A DNA stretch of 32,766 nucleotides from Gammaproteobacteria bacterium (GCA_003567685.1 PWYW01000019.1:1-32766), one strand, 5' to 3'; counted from the stretch's first letter, positions 22,977-32,646 are shown. The notes: generated by a model not told the origin, from the sequence alone. Numbers and translations: made by a program.

Positions 22977-23920
22977 GGCGTCGGCAGGGCGGCTTCGAGG
23001 CGCTCCAGCAGACGTTCGTTGAAAGCCTCCGGGTGAGTATCCATCGGGTTGTGGCCGACATTGATCATGCGCTCGATCGGCAAGTCCGGATGCATCTCCA
23101 GTAGCCGGTCGGCCACGCTGATCGGCACCCAGGCATCGTCTTCGCCCCAGATCAGCCAGGTGTTGACCGGCTGCCAGGTGTCGAGCGGGCCTGAGCGTTC
23201 GCGGTCCAGGCGGGCCAGCAGGGCGGCGTTGGTGCCGGGAATGGTCAGCGGGTGCAGGTAGCCTTGGACTTCCTCGGCGCTGGGGTCACGGCCAAAGGCC
23301 GAGGCCAGAGACTCGGCGATGCGTTGTTCGCTGACCAGCGTGCGCGCGGCAATGATATCCAGCCACAGACTGACCGGCTGCCAGCCCAGCAGGCTGGCGC
23401 CACGCTGCCTGTCGCCCTGGCGCATGCGGGGCGCCCCGGCCACCAGGATCACCCGGTCGGTCTGGTCGGGATTGCGCTGCTGCAGGCGCACCGCCACGCT
23501 GGCGCCCATGGAATGGCCAACCACGGCTCGCGATTGGCCGGGTGCGATTTCCTCGGCCAGCCGATCGACCAGTTCCGGCCAGTCCGGGCCGCCGGCGCGG
23601 CGCTGGCTGTAGCCGAACGGCGGCAGGTCGACCGCGACGGCGGAAAACCCGGCCGCTTCCAGGGCATCCAGACTGTGTCGCCAGCTGAAACTCGACCCAC
23701 CGAAGCCATGGATGAGAATCACCAGCGGCGCTTCGCCGCCATGGCTTGGGCGGTAGCGAAGATGCAGCCGGGTGCCGTCGATCTCGATGAATCGCGAATC
23801 AGAAAACGGCTGCTCGGGAATTTCCCCGTCAATGCCGGCAGCCGGAATCAGCCAGGGCAAGGTCAGCAAGGCGAAAACCAGGATTCCCAGCGTGACCAGC
23901 AGCCAGCGAAGTATTTTCAT
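22973..23920 (-). CDS. Alpha/beta-fold hydrolase with N-terminal membrane anchor
   Basis: 315 aa. Residues ~5-28 are a single hydrophobic segment (WLLVTLGILVFALLTLPWLI) acting as an uncleaved signal anchor. The alpha/beta hydrolase core has the oxyanion HGFGGSS (71-77), nucleophile Ser137 in GHSMGAS, an acid at Asp261 or Asp262 (WGEDDAWVP) and His290 (NVGHNPMDTHP). Substrate not identifiable; esterase or lipase-like. It overlaps the end of the convergent oligomer hydrolase by 4 bases, so the two may limit each other's expression. A role in polyester or fatty ester use is only suggested by location. Confidence 0.88.
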   Translation of the reverse strand: MKILRWLLVTLGILVFALLTLPWLIPAAGIDGEIPEQPFSDSRFIEIDGTRLHLRYRPSHGGEAPLVILIHGFGGSSFSWRHSLDALEAAGFSAVAVDLPPFGYSQRRAGGPDWPELVDRLAEEIAPGQSRAVVGHSMGASVAVRLQQRNPDQTDRVILVAGAPRMRQGDRQRGASLLGWQPVSLWLDIIAARTLVSEQRIAESLASAFGRDPSAEEVQGYLHPLTIPGTNAALLARLDRERSGPLDTWQPVNTWLIWGEDDAWVPISVADRLLEMHPDLPIERMINVGHNPMDTHPEAFNERLLERLEAALPTP

Positions 23921-24283
23921 GATCGTTGTTTCCCGTCGTTCGAGCCGCCATTATTAACCTGGCAACGAAATACCTACGGTATTCGTTGTACGGCATTGGC
24001 GGCACATGTCCGCAAATGCCTTCGCTCATAGGTCCCGGCCGTACCGGCCGGGCATTAACGCAGCAATATATTTGATTGCCGCGTGAATAAACCAGCAATT
24101 GCGCCTTTTCGCTGCCTGGATCGCTGTTGCCAGTGCCAGCGGGAACGGTTGAGAACCCGAAGCTCCGTCAAGCGTTACCGCCGCTTCCGCCTGTCTTGCA
24201 ACGCCAAACGCCAACGCCAGACAAGAAGCGCTGTTGCACTGCGGCGCAGCCATCACAAACCCGGTAGAATCGACATTAACGCC
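23921..24283. other. 363-bp gap between the hydrolase and ribF, no gene recognised
   Basis: Contains two hairpins: CAACGAAATACC-TAC-GGTATTCGTTG (23963-23988, one bulged base), upstream of the hydrolase gene, and CCCGGCCG-TAC-CGGCCGGG (24034-24052) without a T run. In many gammaproteobacteria rpsT (ribosomal protein S20) and murJ lie next to ribF; I looked for S20 on both strands and did not find it. Confidence 0.55.
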
Positions 24284-25225
24284 ATGCAGCTGATTCGATA
24301 CCCTGGACATCGCGCCCGAAACCGGCGCCCGACCGCGCTTGCGATCGGTAATTTTGACGGTCTGCACCGCGGCCACCAGGCCCTGGTGGCGTCTGTGTGC
24401 GCGCGCGCAGACGAGCTGGCGCCGGCCCTGATGTGTTTCGAACCGCTGCCGGCCACTGTCTTCCGGCCGAAGCAGCCAGTGCCTCGTTTGCTGGGTCCGC
24501 GTGACAAGATTCGTCTCGCTCGCGACCTCGGCATCGAAACCCTGTTCATGATGCACTTTACCCCAGGCTTCGCCGCGCTTACTCCGGATCAGTTCATCCG
24601 CCAAGTGATTGTCGAGACCGCGAACGCCGGCCTGGTGGTGGTGGGCGCGGATTTTCGTTTTGGCCGACGTGCCGCTGGTGATGTCTGCCTGCTCACCTCG
24701 GTTGGCCAGGCCGCGGGCTTCGAAGTGCGGGTGGTCGATGAGGTCACCCATGCCGGCGACCGAGTTTCTTCCAGCGCCATTCGTGCGGCGTTGAGTAATG
24801 GTCGACTGGATTTGGCCGCCGAACAGCTGGGCCGCCCCTACCGATTGTCGGGCAGGGTATTGCGCGGCCAGCAACTGGGGCGGAAACTCGGTTACCCGAC
24901 GGTCAATCTCAGACCACCCGATCCGCCGGCGCTGGCCGGAGTGGCAGCGGTTCGTGTTTCAGGAGCCGGTTTGCACCGGCATCCGGGCGTGGCCAGCCTG
25001 GGGCTGCGCCCGACGGTGGCTGGACAGGGGTGGCTGCTGGAGGTGCATCTTTTCGACCACGCCAGTGACCTTTACGGCCAGCATCTCGACGTCGAATTTG
25101 TTGAGTATCTGCGACCGGAACAGAAGTTTGATTCGCTGGATGCCATGACCCGCCAGATGGCCCTGGATGCCGCCGCCGCACGCCGTATTCTGGGTGCCGA
25201 GCCATCAGCCGCTGCGATGGCATGA
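24284..25225 (+). CDS. ribF: Bifunctional riboflavin kinase / FAD synthetase
   Basis: 313 aa from the ATG at 24284; the open frame extends 67 codons upstream as Arg-rich, unfamiliar sequence that is not part of the family. The N-terminal FAD synthetase (nucleotidyltransferase) domain has GNFDGLHRGH at 22-31 and VSSSAIRAAL at 162-171. The C-terminal riboflavin kinase domain has GRVLRGQQLGRKLGYPTVNL at 191-210, with the PTVN motif at 206-209. It phosphorylates riboflavin to FMN and adenylates FMN to FAD. It is followed by ileS and lspA, the classic gammaproteobacterial order. No convincing promoter was seen. Confidence 0.95.
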   Translation: MQLIRYPGHRARNRRPTALAIGNFDGLHRGHQALVASVCARADELAPALMCFEPLPATVFRPKQPVPRLLGPRDKIRLARDLGIETLFMMHFTPGFAALTPDQFIRQVIVETANAGLVVVGADFRFGRRAAGDVCLLTSVGQAAGFEVRVVDEVTHAGDRVSSSAIRAALSNGRLDLAAEQLGRPYRLSGRVLRGQQLGRKLGYPTVNLRPPDPPALAGVAAVRVSGAGLHRHPGVASLGLRPTVAGQGWLLEVHLFDHASDLYGQHLDVEFVEYLRPEQKFDSLDAMTRQMALDAAAARRILGAEPSAAAMA

Positions 25226-25285
25226 GTTGGCCGCCCGCAGGCGGTCTTTGACGCATTGACGATTGAGCCAAGACTGACCAAGACC

Positions 25286-28090
25286 ATGGATTACAAAGAC
25301 ACGATCAACCTGCCGCAGACGGACTTTCCGATGAAGGCTTCGCTGTCTACCCGCGAGCCGAACATGCTGGCGCAGTGGATAAAGATCGGGCTGTACGAAA
25401 AGATTCAGGAAGAAACTGCACAGCGCCCGTTGTTCGTGTTGCACGACGGCCCACCGTATGCCAATGGTGACATTCACATTGGCCACGCGGTCAACAAGGT
25501 TTTGAAGGACATTGTCATCCGCTCGGCGCTGATGGCCGGCTACCGGGCGCCCTACATTCCTGGCTGGGATTGCCACGGCTTGCCCATTGAGCTGCAGGTG
25601 GAAAAAAAGGTGGGCAAGGTGGGCCAGAAAGTGGACGCTGCGGCCTTCCGCCAGAAATGCCGGGAGTATGCCGGGAAGCAGATCGATCGCCAGCGCGAGG
25701 ACTTCAAGCGTCTGGGTGGCCTGGGTGACTGGGATCGACCCTATGCTACCCGCGACTTCAGCTACGAGGCGGATATGTTGCGCGCCCTGGCCAGGATGGT
25801 CGAGCGCGGCCATCTCAAGCGCGGAGTCAAGCCGGTGCACTGGTGCTTCGACTGCGGCTCGGCGCTGGCCGAAGCCGAGATCGAATACCAGGACAAGACG
25901 TCCAGTTCAATCGACGTACTGTTCCCGGCCGTCGATCAAGAGGCACTGGCCAGCCTGTTTGGCGCTGCGGAACTGGCCGATGATGCCGGCGTGGTGATCT
26001 GGACGACGACGCCATGGACCATCCCGGCCAACCAGGCGGTGTGCCTGAACGCCGAGCTGGACTACGTGCTGCTGCGCGGCTTCCAGGGCGAGCGTCAGCT
26101 TGATCTGGTGATTGCGGCCGAGCTGACCGAGGAGGTCGTCACACGAATCGGACTGGATGACGTCAGTGAACTGGGTCGGGTGGCTGGCCGGGCGCTGGAG
26201 AATCTGGCGCTCAACCATCCCTACAACGGCCTGCAAGTGCCTGTCATTCTGGGCGAGCACGTCACCACCGACACCGGTACCGGTGCGGTGCACACCGCGC
26301 CGGGCCATGGCCAGGAAGACTTCGAGGTCGGGCAGAACTACGACCTGCCGGTGGTCAACCCGATCGACGGACGCGGCGTGTTCGTCGAGGGCACGCCGGT
26401 GGTCGGCGGTGAATTTGTCTGGAAAGCCAACAAGACGCTGGTCGAGCACATGCGCGCCAACGGCAGTCTGCTGTCCGACAGGGCCTTCGATCACAGCTAC
26501 CCGCATTGTTGGCGCCACAAGACACCAACCGCGTTCCGGACCACGCCACAGTGGTTCATCTCGATGGATCAGGCCGGGCTTCGCGAGCAGGCGCTGGCAG
26601 CCATTGACCAGGTCCGTTGGGTGCCGGAGTGGGGCCAGGCGCGTATTCGCGGCATGGTTGAAACGCGGCCCGACTGGTGCATTTCGCGCCAGCGCACCTG
26701 GGGGGTGCCGCTGGGGCTTTTCATTGACCGCGAAACCCAGGAGCCGCACCCGGAGACCTCTAATTTGCTGGCCCGGCTGGCCGATATCGTCGCCGAGGAG
26801 GGCGTTGATGCCTGGTATGCCGATGACATCGCCGAACGTCTCGGTGTCGATGCCAGTCAATATGAACCGGTGCCCGACATTCTTGATGTGTGGTTCGACT
26901 CCGGCGTGACTCACCACGCCGTGCTTGACCAGCGCGACGAGCTGTCGCGTCCGGCTGATCTTTACCTGGAAGGTTCCGACCAGCACCGCGGCTGGTTTCA
27001 GTCTTCGCTGCTGACGTCGGTGGCGATGCACGGGCAGGCACCGTACCGCCAGGTGCTCACCCACGGCTTCACCGTCGATGCCGAAGGTCGCAAGATGTCC
27101 AAGTCCCAGGGCAACGTGGTTGCGCCGCAGCAGATCATGAATACCCTGGGCGCCGATATCCTGCGCCTGTGGGTGGCTGCGGCCGACTATCGCCAGGAAA
27201 TGAACGTTTCCGACGAAATTCTCAAGCGCGTGGCCGATGCCTATCGCCGCATTCGCAACACCGCCCGCTTTCTGCTCGGTAACCTGAACGGTTTCGAGCC
27301 CGATCAGCATGCGCTGCCGTTGGACAATCTGTTACCGCTGGATCGCTACGCGGTCGACCTGGCCGCCGGCCTGCAGGCTGAGATTGTCGACGCCTATGCC
27401 AACTACCGTTTCCTGACCATTTACCAGCGCTTGCACCATTTCTGCAGTCTCGACATGGGCGCGTTCTATCTGGACATCATCAAGGATCGGCTCTATACCC
27501 TTCCAGAGGATCACGCCGCGCGTCGTTCGGCCCAGACCGCCATGTGGCATTTGCTGGAGGCCCTGGTTCGCTGGATGGCGCCAATCGCTTGTTTTACCGC
27601 CGAGGAAATCTGGGCCTTGATGCCGGGCGAGCGTGACGAGTCGGTCACGTTGGCCACCTGGTACGACGGACTGGCCGCGAGTGACGACGCCGAGCGCCAG
27701 CGGTGGGAAATGCTGCGCCAGGTTAAAGAAGTCGTTGGCCCGCACCTTGAAGCGCTGAGGCGCGAAAAGGTGATTGGGTCGTCACTGGCTGCAGAAATTA
27801 CCCTCGAGGCTGATGGCGATCTGGCCAAACGGCTGGCGGATGTGGGAGACGAACTGCGCTTTTTGCTGCTTTCGTCGGATGTCCACCTGGGACCGGCGGG
27901 CGAGGGGGCCAAAACGGCCGAGGTCGCCGGCACCACGCTTCGTTTCAGTGTGCGTCGCACAGAACATGCCAAGTGTGTGCGTTGTTGGCACCACCGCGAC
28001 ACCGTGGGCAAGATTGCCGCGCATCCAGAGCTTTGCGGCCGCTGCGTGGACAATGTCGACGGGGCCGGCGAAGTCCGGCGCTGGGGCTGA
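25286..28090 (+). CDS. ileS: Isoleucyl-tRNA synthetase
   Basis: 934 aa from the ATG at 25286 ([16 protein letters not shown]), the family's usual start; a TTG at 25256 is an upstream alternative. Class I synthetase: HIGH at 64-67 (GDIHIGHA), the editing domain with the [12 protein letters not shown] block, KMSKS at 603-607 ([10 protein letters not shown]), the anticodon-binding domain, and a C-terminal zinc site Cys897/Cys900 and Cys917/Cys920. The zinc-bearing form is the bacterial type that is generally mupirocin-sensitive. Its stop is one base from the lspA ATG, so the two are coupled. Confidence 0.97.
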   Translation: MDYKDTINLPQTDFPMKASLSTREPNMLAQWIKIGLYEKIQEETAQRPLFVLHDGPPYANGDIHIGHAVNKVLKDIVIRSALMAGYRAPYIPGWDCHGLPIELQVEKKVGKVGQKVDAAAFRQKCREYAGKQIDRQREDFKRLGGLGDWDRPYATRDFSYEADMLRALARMVERGHLKRGVKPVHWCFDCGSALAEAEIEYQDKTSSSIDVLFPAVDQEALASLFGAAELADDAGVVIWTTTPWTIPANQAVCLNAELDYVLLRGFQGERQLDLVIAAELTEEVVTRIGLDDVSELGRVAGRALENLALNHPYNGLQVPVILGEHVTTDTGTGAVHTAPGHGQEDFEVGQNYDLPVVNPIDGRGVFVEGTPVVGGEFVWKANKTLVEHMRANGSLLSDRAFDHSYPHCWRHKTPTAFRTTPQWFISMDQAGLREQALAAIDQVRWVPEWGQARIRGMVETRPDWCISRQRTWGVPLGLFIDRETQEPHPETSNLLARLADIVAEEGVDAWYADDIAERLGVDASQYEPVPDILDVWFDSGVTHHAVLDQRDELSRPADLYLEGSDQHRGWFQSSLLTSVAMHGQAPYRQVLTHGFTVDAEGRKMSKSQGNVVAPQQIMNTLGADILRLWVAAADYRQEMNVSDEILKRVADAYRRIRNTARFLLGNLNGFEPDQHALPLDNLLPLDRYAVDLAAGLQAEIVDAYANYRFLTIYQRLHHFCSLDMGAFYLDIIKDRLYTLPEDHAARRSAQTAMWHLLEALVRWMAPIACFTAEEIWALMPGERDESVTLATWYDGLAASDDAERQRWEMLRQVKEVVGPHLEALRREKVIGSSLAAEITLEADGDLAKRLADVGDELRFLLLSSDVHLGPAGEGAKTAEVAGTTLRFSVRRTEHAKCVRCWHHRDTVGKIAAHPELCGRCVDNVDGAGEVRRWG

Positions 28091-28091
28091 C

Positions 28092-28595
28092 ATGGCGCCG
28101 ATGCGGGCACCCACCTACCTGATGTGGCTGGGCCTGGCCGGCGTGCTGGTGGTGCTGGATGCCTGGACCAAGCACCTGGCGAGCACCCACCTGGCCCTGT
28201 ACCGGCCGCTGGAGGTGACCAGCTGGCTGAACCTGACGCTGGCCCATAACGAGGGCGCGGCCTTCAGCTTTCTGGCCGGGGCCGGTGGCTGGCAGCGCTG
28301 GTTTTTCTCCGTGGTGGCAATCGGTATCAGCGCCATTTTGATGATCTGGCTGTGGCGCCTGCCCAACCGCTCCCGGCTGCTGCCGGTCGCCATCAGCCTG
28401 GTACTGGGTGGAGCGATTGGCAATCTGATCGATCGGTTACGGTTTGGCTACGTTGTCGATTTTATCGACGTGCACTATCGCGGCTGGCACTGGCCGGCAT
28501 TCAACGTGGCCGACAGCGTGATCGTGATTGGTGTGATTCTGTTGCTGATCGAAGGCTTCATTCCGCGCAAGGGCCCGGAGCCGCCGCGGTTGTAA
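28092..28595 (+). CDS. lspA: Lipoprotein signal peptidase (signal peptidase II)
   Basis: 167 aa, four transmembrane helices. The catalytic aspartates are Asp114 (GNLIDRLRFG) and Asp141 (FNVADSVIVIG). The motif LAHNEGAAFSFLAG (50-63) is conserved. It cleaves prolipoproteins before the lipidated cysteine and would process the lipoproteins encoded at 7238-8592 and possibly 21108. The ATG at 28092 is one base after the ileS stop. The usual downstream neighbours fkpB and ispH are missing here. Confidence 0.95.
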   Translation: MAPMRAPTYLMWLGLAGVLVVLDAWTKHLASTHLALYRPLEVTSWLNLTLAHNEGAAFSFLAGAGGWQRWFFSVVAIGISAILMIWLWRLPNRSRLLPVAISLVLGGAIGNLIDRLRFGYVVDFIDVHYRGWHWPAFNVADSVIVIGVILLLIEGFIPRKGPEPPRL

Positions 28596-28697
28596 CCGTT
28601 GAAAGGCGCAACGAAAGATTGAAACCAATTCGGTATCCTTGTCGTCTAATTTGCCGATTCTGATCCGCTCAACCGTTGAAACAAGGACGTTTGCACC

Positions 28698-29381
28698 ATG
28701 AATGATCAACTGCGTACCAGCACCTTACCCCGCGCCGGCCAGGTCGAAATCGACGAGGGCGCGCGCAAGGTTCTGCGCAACACCTGGAACCTGCTGTCGA
28801 TGACCTTGCTGTTCAGCGCCGCCATGGCATGGGTGTCCATGGCCAACAACTGGCCGCATCCCGGCCTGGTGCTGACCCTGGCGGGATACTTCGGTCTGTT
28901 GTTTCTGACCATGGCGCTGCGCAATTCGGCCTGGGGCTTGCTCAGCGTGTTTGCCCTGACCGGCTTCATGGGCATGACCCTGGGGCCAATCATCGGTGCC
29001 TACACTGAGGCATTCAGCAACGGTCACGAATTGGTGATTGGCGCCATGGGTATCACGGCGGTGGCCTTCATCGGCTTGTCCGGCTTTGCCATGGTCACCA
29101 AAAAAGACTTTTCCTTCATGGGGCCGTTCTTGTTTGTCGGCATCCTGGTGGCCTTCCTGGCCGGTTTGGGCGCCATCTTTTTCCAGATGCCGGCGCTCAG
29201 CCTGGCAGTGTCGGCCATGTTCGCCCTGTTGATGTGCGGCCTGATCCTGTTCCAGACTCAGCAGATCGTCCGCGGCGGGGAACGAAACTACATCATGGCC
29301 ACTGTGACCTTGTTCGTTTCGATCTACAACCTGTTCACGAGTCTGCTGCACCTGTTCGGCTTCGCCTTCGGCGAAGACTGA
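28698..29381 (+). CDS. Bax inhibitor-1 / YccA family membrane protein
   Basis: 227 aa, about seven transmembrane segments. BI-1 pattern: an N-terminal cytosolic stretch, VLRNTWNLLSMTLLFSAAMA as the first helix, GFMGMTLGPIIGAY in the middle, and the C-terminal FVSIYNLFTSLLHLFG. Gammaproteobacterial relatives such as YccA interact with the FtsH protease; ion or pH-related leak activity is proposed for others. The role here is unknown. AAGGACG lies 8 bases before the ATG. A strong hairpin follows, so it is probably its own unit. Confidence 0.9.
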   Translation: MNDQLRTSTLPRAGQVEIDEGARKVLRNTWNLLSMTLLFSAAMAWVSMANNWPHPGLVLTLAGYFGLLFLTMALRNSAWGLLSVFALTGFMGMTLGPIIGAYTEAFSNGHELVIGAMGITAVAFIGLSGFAMVTKKDFSFMGPFLFVGILVAFLAGLGAIFFQMPALSLAVSAMFALLMCGLILFQTQQIVRGGERNYIMATVTLFVSIYNLFTSLLHLFGFAFGED

Positions 29382-29439
29382 GCGTCGTCGCCTGGGCAGG
29401 GCGGCGCGGCAACATCCCGCACGCCAGCGATGAAACCAC

Positions 29440-29464
29440 GAAAAGGGCCCGCTGGGCCCTTTTC
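29440..29464 (+). terminator. Terminator after the BI-1 family gene
   Basis: Perfect 11-bp stem GAAAAGGGCCC-GCT-GGGCCCTTTTC. The U-rich part is inside the stem end. Located ~60 bases past the stop and before the rplY promoter. Confidence 0.8.
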
Positions 29465-29467
29465 GCC

Positions 29468-29496
29468 ATCTCCCGCCTCCCCTCTTCCTTCTCTCC
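29468..29496 (+). repeat. Degenerate pyrimidine heptad array upstream of rplY
   Basis: Units ATCTCCC GCCTCCC then CTCTTCC TTCTCTC. More degenerate than the other arrays but of the same period and strand bias. It sits between the BI-1 terminator and the rplY -10 box. Confidence 0.4.
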
Positions 29497-29508
29497 GCTG
29501 TTAAAGGC

Positions 29509-29514
29509 TATAAT
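29509..29514 (+). promoter_or_regulatory. Candidate rplY promoter -10 box and leader hairpin
   Basis: A perfect TATAAT at 29509-29514; no good -35 at 17 bases. The expected start (~29521) would put a hairpin CCGAAACC-N8-GGTTTCGG (29527-29550) at the very 5' end of the rplY mRNA, ~30 bases before the ATG. Confidence 0.55.
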
Positions 29515-29582
29515 GTTCGGCTTGCCCCGAAACCTGGTCGCGGGTTTCGGTGTTTCAACCCTAGATTAAGAGAGATCATCCA

Positions 29583-30314
29583 ATGTCCAAATCCTTCAAG
29601 ATTCCGGCGGAAATGCGTACGGACGTGGGGAAAGGTGCGAGCCGCCGCCTGCGTCGTGCGGGTCGGGTCCCGGCCGTCGTTTACGGCGGCGAGCGCGATC
29701 CAGCCATTATCACCGTCGATCACGACAGCGTCCTGCACATGACCGAGAGCGAGGCCTTCTTCTCCTCGATCCTCGAGCTCAACGTCGAAAACAAGCGTCA
29801 GAAAGTGGTTCTGCGTGATCTGCAGCGCCACCCGTTCAAGCCGCGCCTGACGCACATCGATTTCTTGCGCATCTCCGACGACGTGTCGATTCGGATGAGC
29901 GTACCGCTGCACTTCGTGAACGAAGAGAAGTCGGAAGCCGGCAAGAAAGCGGGTGTCGTTATTTCCCATCAGGCCACCGAAATCGAAATCGACGCGTTGC
30001 CGGGCAACCTGCCGGAGTACCTGGAAGTTGACCTGGCCAATCTGCAGCCGGGCGAGAGCGTTATGGTCAGCGAGATCGTGCTGCCGGAAGGCGTCACCGT
30101 TCCGTCGCTGGAGATCAACCCCGAGTCGGATCATCCGGTCGTGACCGCGATCTTTATCCGCGCCGGCCAGGGTACCGGTGAGGCTGCGGCCCAAGCCGAT
30201 GCCGCACTGGGTCAGGCGGCTGAAGTCGAGACGGTTGCCGAGTCGGAAGAGGGTGATGAGTCTGCTGACGATGCTGGCGACGAAGAAAGCAAAGAGGAAG
30301 GCAAGGACGCCTGA
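29583..30314 (+). CDS. rplY: Ribosomal protein L25, general stress (CTC) form
   Basis: 243 aa. The N-terminal L25 domain (5S rRNA-binding) starts RTDVGKGASRRLRRAGRVPA and continues VVYGGERDPAIITVDH. The C-terminal TL5/CTC domain contains LPEYLEVDLANLQPGESVMV. The last ~45 residues are an acidic Ala/Glu/Asp tail. Being much longer than the ~95-aa E. coli L25, it is the CTC type. It lies 8 bases from pth. The common gammaproteobacterial order prs-rplY-pth-ychF is kept except that prs is absent upstream; a BI-1 family gene occupies that place. Confidence 0.95.
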   Translation: MSKSFKIPAEMRTDVGKGASRRLRRAGRVPAVVYGGERDPAIITVDHDSVLHMTESEAFFSSILELNVENKRQKVVLRDLQRHPFKPRLTHIDFLRISDDVSIRMSVPLHFVNEEKSEAGKKAGVVISHQATEIEIDALPGNLPEYLEVDLANLQPGESVMVSEIVLPEGVTVPSLEINPESDHPVVTAIFIRAGQGTGEAAAQADAALGQAAEVETVAESEEGDESADDAGDEESKEEGKDA

Positions 30315-30322
30315 GTGCGCTC

Positions 30323-30937
30323 ATGAGCGACCGCTGGCTGATTGCCGGCCTGGGTAACCCCGGGCCGAAGTACGACAGAACCCGGCATAATGCCGGGTTC
30401 TGGTTTCTTGATGCCCTCGATCGGCGTCAGGCGCTCAACCTCAAGCCCAATCGCAAGCTGCATGGCGAAGCCTCGAAGGCATCATTCGCCGGAGCCGACT
30501 GCGTGTTCCTCAAGCCCGATACCTTCATGAACAACTCCGGCCAGGCGATTCGCGCCGCCACCGACTACTTCGAGGTAGCGGCAGAGCGGGTGGTCATTGC
30601 CTACGACGACCTTGACCTGCCGCCGGGCTCGGTGCGCCTGAAGCAGGGCGGTGGCCATGGCGGCCACAACGGCCTGCGCAGCACCTTCCAGCACCTGGGT
30701 AGCCAGAACTTCTGGCGGGTGCGGATCGGCATCGGTCATCCCGGCACGCGCGAAGGCGTCACGCCCTGGGTGCTGGGCCGCGCCAACGCTGACGACGAGC
30801 GAGCGATCCTCGATTCGATCGACCGCGCCGCCGACGTGCTGCCAGACCTGGTGTCCGGCCGTCCCGAGCGCGCCATGCAGGCGCTGCATTCAAAAGACCC
30901 GGCCGACGGATCGCGGGAAAGGCCGCCCACCCGTTAA
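30323..30937 (+). CDS. pth: Peptidyl-tRNA hydrolase
   Basis: 204 aa. Pth1 type. By comparison with E. coli (N10, H20, N68, D93, N114) the matching residues are Asn12 (GLGNPGPKY), His22 (TRHNAGFWF), Asn70 (TFMNNSGQ), Asp95 (IAYDDLDLP) and Asn116 ([11 protein letters not shown]). It recycles peptidyl-tRNA dropped from stalled ribosomes. It starts 8 bases after the rplY stop, so translation is likely joint. It is separated from ychF by 62 bases that contain four exact heptad repeats. Confidence 0.96.
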   Translation: MSDRWLIAGLGNPGPKYDRTRHNAGFWFLDALDRRQALNLKPNRKLHGEASKASFAGADCVFLKPDTFMNNSGQAIRAATDYFEVAAERVVIAYDDLDLPPGSVRLKQGGGHGGHNGLRSTFQHLGSQNFWRVRIGIGHPGTREGVTPWVLGRANADDERAILDSIDRAADVLPDLVSGRPERAMQALHSKDPADGSRERPPTR

Positions 30938-30953
30938 TCGGAACGCGCCCCGC

Positions 30954-30981
30954 CTTTTACCTTTTACCTTTTACCTTTTAC
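30954..30981 (+). repeat. Four perfect CTTTTAC heptads between pth and ychF
   Basis: CTTTTAC repeated four times without a mismatch, the cleanest array of the family. It ends 18 bases before the ychF ATG, so the transcript carries a pyrimidine tract just upstream of the ribosome site CAAGGA. Copy-number changes by slippage are possible. Confidence 0.85.
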
Positions 30982-30999
30982 CGTTCTCAAGGAACCACC

Positions 31000-32091
31000 A
31001 TGGGCTTCAAATGCGGAATCGTTGGTCTGCCGAATGTTGGCAAGTCAACCTTGTTCAATTGCCTGACCAAGGCCGAAATCGCGGCCGAGAACTACCCGTT
31101 CTGCACCATTGAGCCCAACGTTGGCATGGTGCCCGTGCCCGATCCGCGGCTCGAGCAATTGGCCGGGATTGTCAGTCCGGAACGGGTAGTGCCGACGATG
31201 ATGCAGTTTGTTGACATTGCCGGGCTGGTAGCCGGTGCTTCGCGCGGTGAGGGTCTGGGCAACAAGTTTCTCGCCCATATTCGCGAAACCGATGCGATCG
31301 CCCATATTGTTCGCTGCTTTGAAAATGACGACGTGGTTCATGTGGCTGGCCGGGTAGATCCCCTGGCGGACATAGAGATCATTGAAACGGAGTTGGTGCT
31401 GGCTGATCTCGACGCCGCTGAGCGAGCATTGGACCGGACCAGCCGTCAAACCAAGTCGGGCGACAAGGATGCCAAGCGCCTGGCTGCAGTGCTTGAGCAG
31501 GTGGTCGCTCACCTGGGAGAAGGCCACCCCCTGCGAACGCTCGATCTTGAGCCCGAGGCCCGGGCACTCTTGGGTAGCTGGCAGTTCATTACCGCCAAGC
31601 CGGTGCTCTACGTGGCCAACGTCGACGATTCGGCCGCCAGCGATAATCCGCTGGTGCAGCGGGTTCGCGACCATGCCGACAAGGAAGCCGCCGAGGTGGT
31701 GGTGCTGTGCGCGGCCATGGAGGCCGAGCTGGCCGAGCTGAGTCCAGAGGAGCAGGCCGAGTTTCTGGCCGATCTGGGCCAGACCGAGCCTGGCTTGCAT
31801 CGTCTGATCCGGGCCGGCTACCAGCTGCTGGATTTGTTGACCTTCTTTACTGCCGGCGTCAAGGAAGTGCGCGCCTGGACGGTTCACCGTGGCGCGACCG
31901 CGCCGCAGGCGGCTGGCCGAATTCACACCGATTTCGAAAAAGGCTTCATTCGGGCGGAGGTCACGGCATTCGACGATTTCATTGCCTGCAAGGGCGAGTC
32001 CGGCGCCAAGGCGGCCGGCAAGCTCAGGCTGGAGGGGCGCGATTACATCGTCAATGAGGCCGATGTCATGCACTTCCGCTTCAACGTGTAA
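31000..32091 (+). CDS. ychF: YchF/OLA1-family ribosome-associated ATPase/GTPase
   Basis: 363 aa, standard length. The Walker A/G1 loop is GLPNVGKS at 9-16, then [16 protein letters not shown] (switch I region) and [19 protein letters not shown] (G3/switch II). The G4 motif is NVDD rather than NKxD; loss of NKxD is typical of YchF and explains its preference for ATP. A coiled-coil insertion and the C-terminal TGS domain ([20 protein letters not shown], then [13 protein letters not shown]) follow. It binds ribosomes and affects start-codon choice and oxidative stress in relatives. AAGGA lies before the ATG. Confidence 0.96.
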   Translation: MGFKCGIVGLPNVGKSTLFNCLTKAEIAAENYPFCTIEPNVGMVPVPDPRLEQLAGIVSPERVVPTMMQFVDIAGLVAGASRGEGLGNKFLAHIRETDAIAHIVRCFENDDVVHVAGRVDPLADIEIIETELVLADLDAAERALDRTSRQTKSGDKDAKRLAAVLEQVVAHLGEGHPLRTLDLEPEARALLGSWQFITAKPVLYVANVDDSAASDNPLVQRVRDHADKEAAEVVVLCAAMEAELAELSPEEQAEFLADLGQTEPGLHRLIRAGYQLLDLLTFFTAGVKEVRAWTVHRGATAPQAAGRIHTDFEKGFIRAEVTAFDDFIACKGESGAKAAGKLRLEGRDYIVNEADVMHFRFNV

Positions 32092-32188
32092 CGCCCAGCT
32101 GAGTCTGCGCAATTTCAGGATCCCGCCGCAGATCAGTCCTTGATCCGATGGGCCCCGTGGATCGAGTCAACGAAAAGTCATTTTGCTG

Positions 32189-32217
32189 TTGACATCACAA
32201 AATCCATGGCGGAAAAT
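32189..32217 (+). promoter_or_regulatory. Candidate promoter of the tRNA-tuf operon
   Basis: Exact -35 TTGACA (32189-32194), 17-base spacer, -10 GAAAAT (4 of 6). The bases after the -10 are AGGGGGC, a G-rich discriminator of the type found in stringently controlled stable-RNA promoters. It is about 64 bases before tRNA-Tyr. Confidence 0.65.
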
Positions 32218-32280
32218 AGGGGGCTTCGTGCGGCAAAGTATTGCCTCACAGGATTCCAGGAGTTTGGTGAAAGAATTCTT

Positions 32281-32365
32281 GGAGGGGTACTCAAGCGGTC
32301 AACGAGGGCAGACTGTAAATCTGCTGGCTAAGCCTTCGCAGGTTCGAATCCTGCCCCCTCCACCA
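32281..32365 (+). tRNA. tRNA-Tyr (GUA)
   Basis: 85 nt including encoded CCA. Acceptor GGAGGGG/CCCCTCC, anticodon loop CTGTAAA with GTA, a long variable arm as expected for bacterial tRNA-Tyr, and a T loop GGTTCGAATCC. First of three tRNAs. Confidence 0.97.
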
Positions 32366-32395
32366 CTTATCCCGGCTTGGGAATCGCCAGGGTTT

Positions 32396-32469
<74 letters not shown>

Positions 32470-32485
32470 AAATGCAGAAAGACAG

Positions 32486-32561
<76 letters not shown>

Positions 32562-32646
32562 ATTTTGATCGGATGGTTCCGGGTGGAGCGGTCCGGGTAT
32601 TTTTGTAACCGCTGTTAAACAAACAGGTATACGGAGTTTTAGGCTC

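Noticed and set aside
24083-24283. A 67-codon N-terminal extension of ribF, or a hidden rpsT gene
   Set aside because: The extension is Arg/Cys-rich and unlike RibF, whose family start fits the ATG at 24284. No S20-like sequence was found on either strand.
25907-27310. A 467-codon minus-strand open frame inside ileS
   Set aside because: Antisense to a highly conserved synthetase; composition follows the ileS codon pattern.
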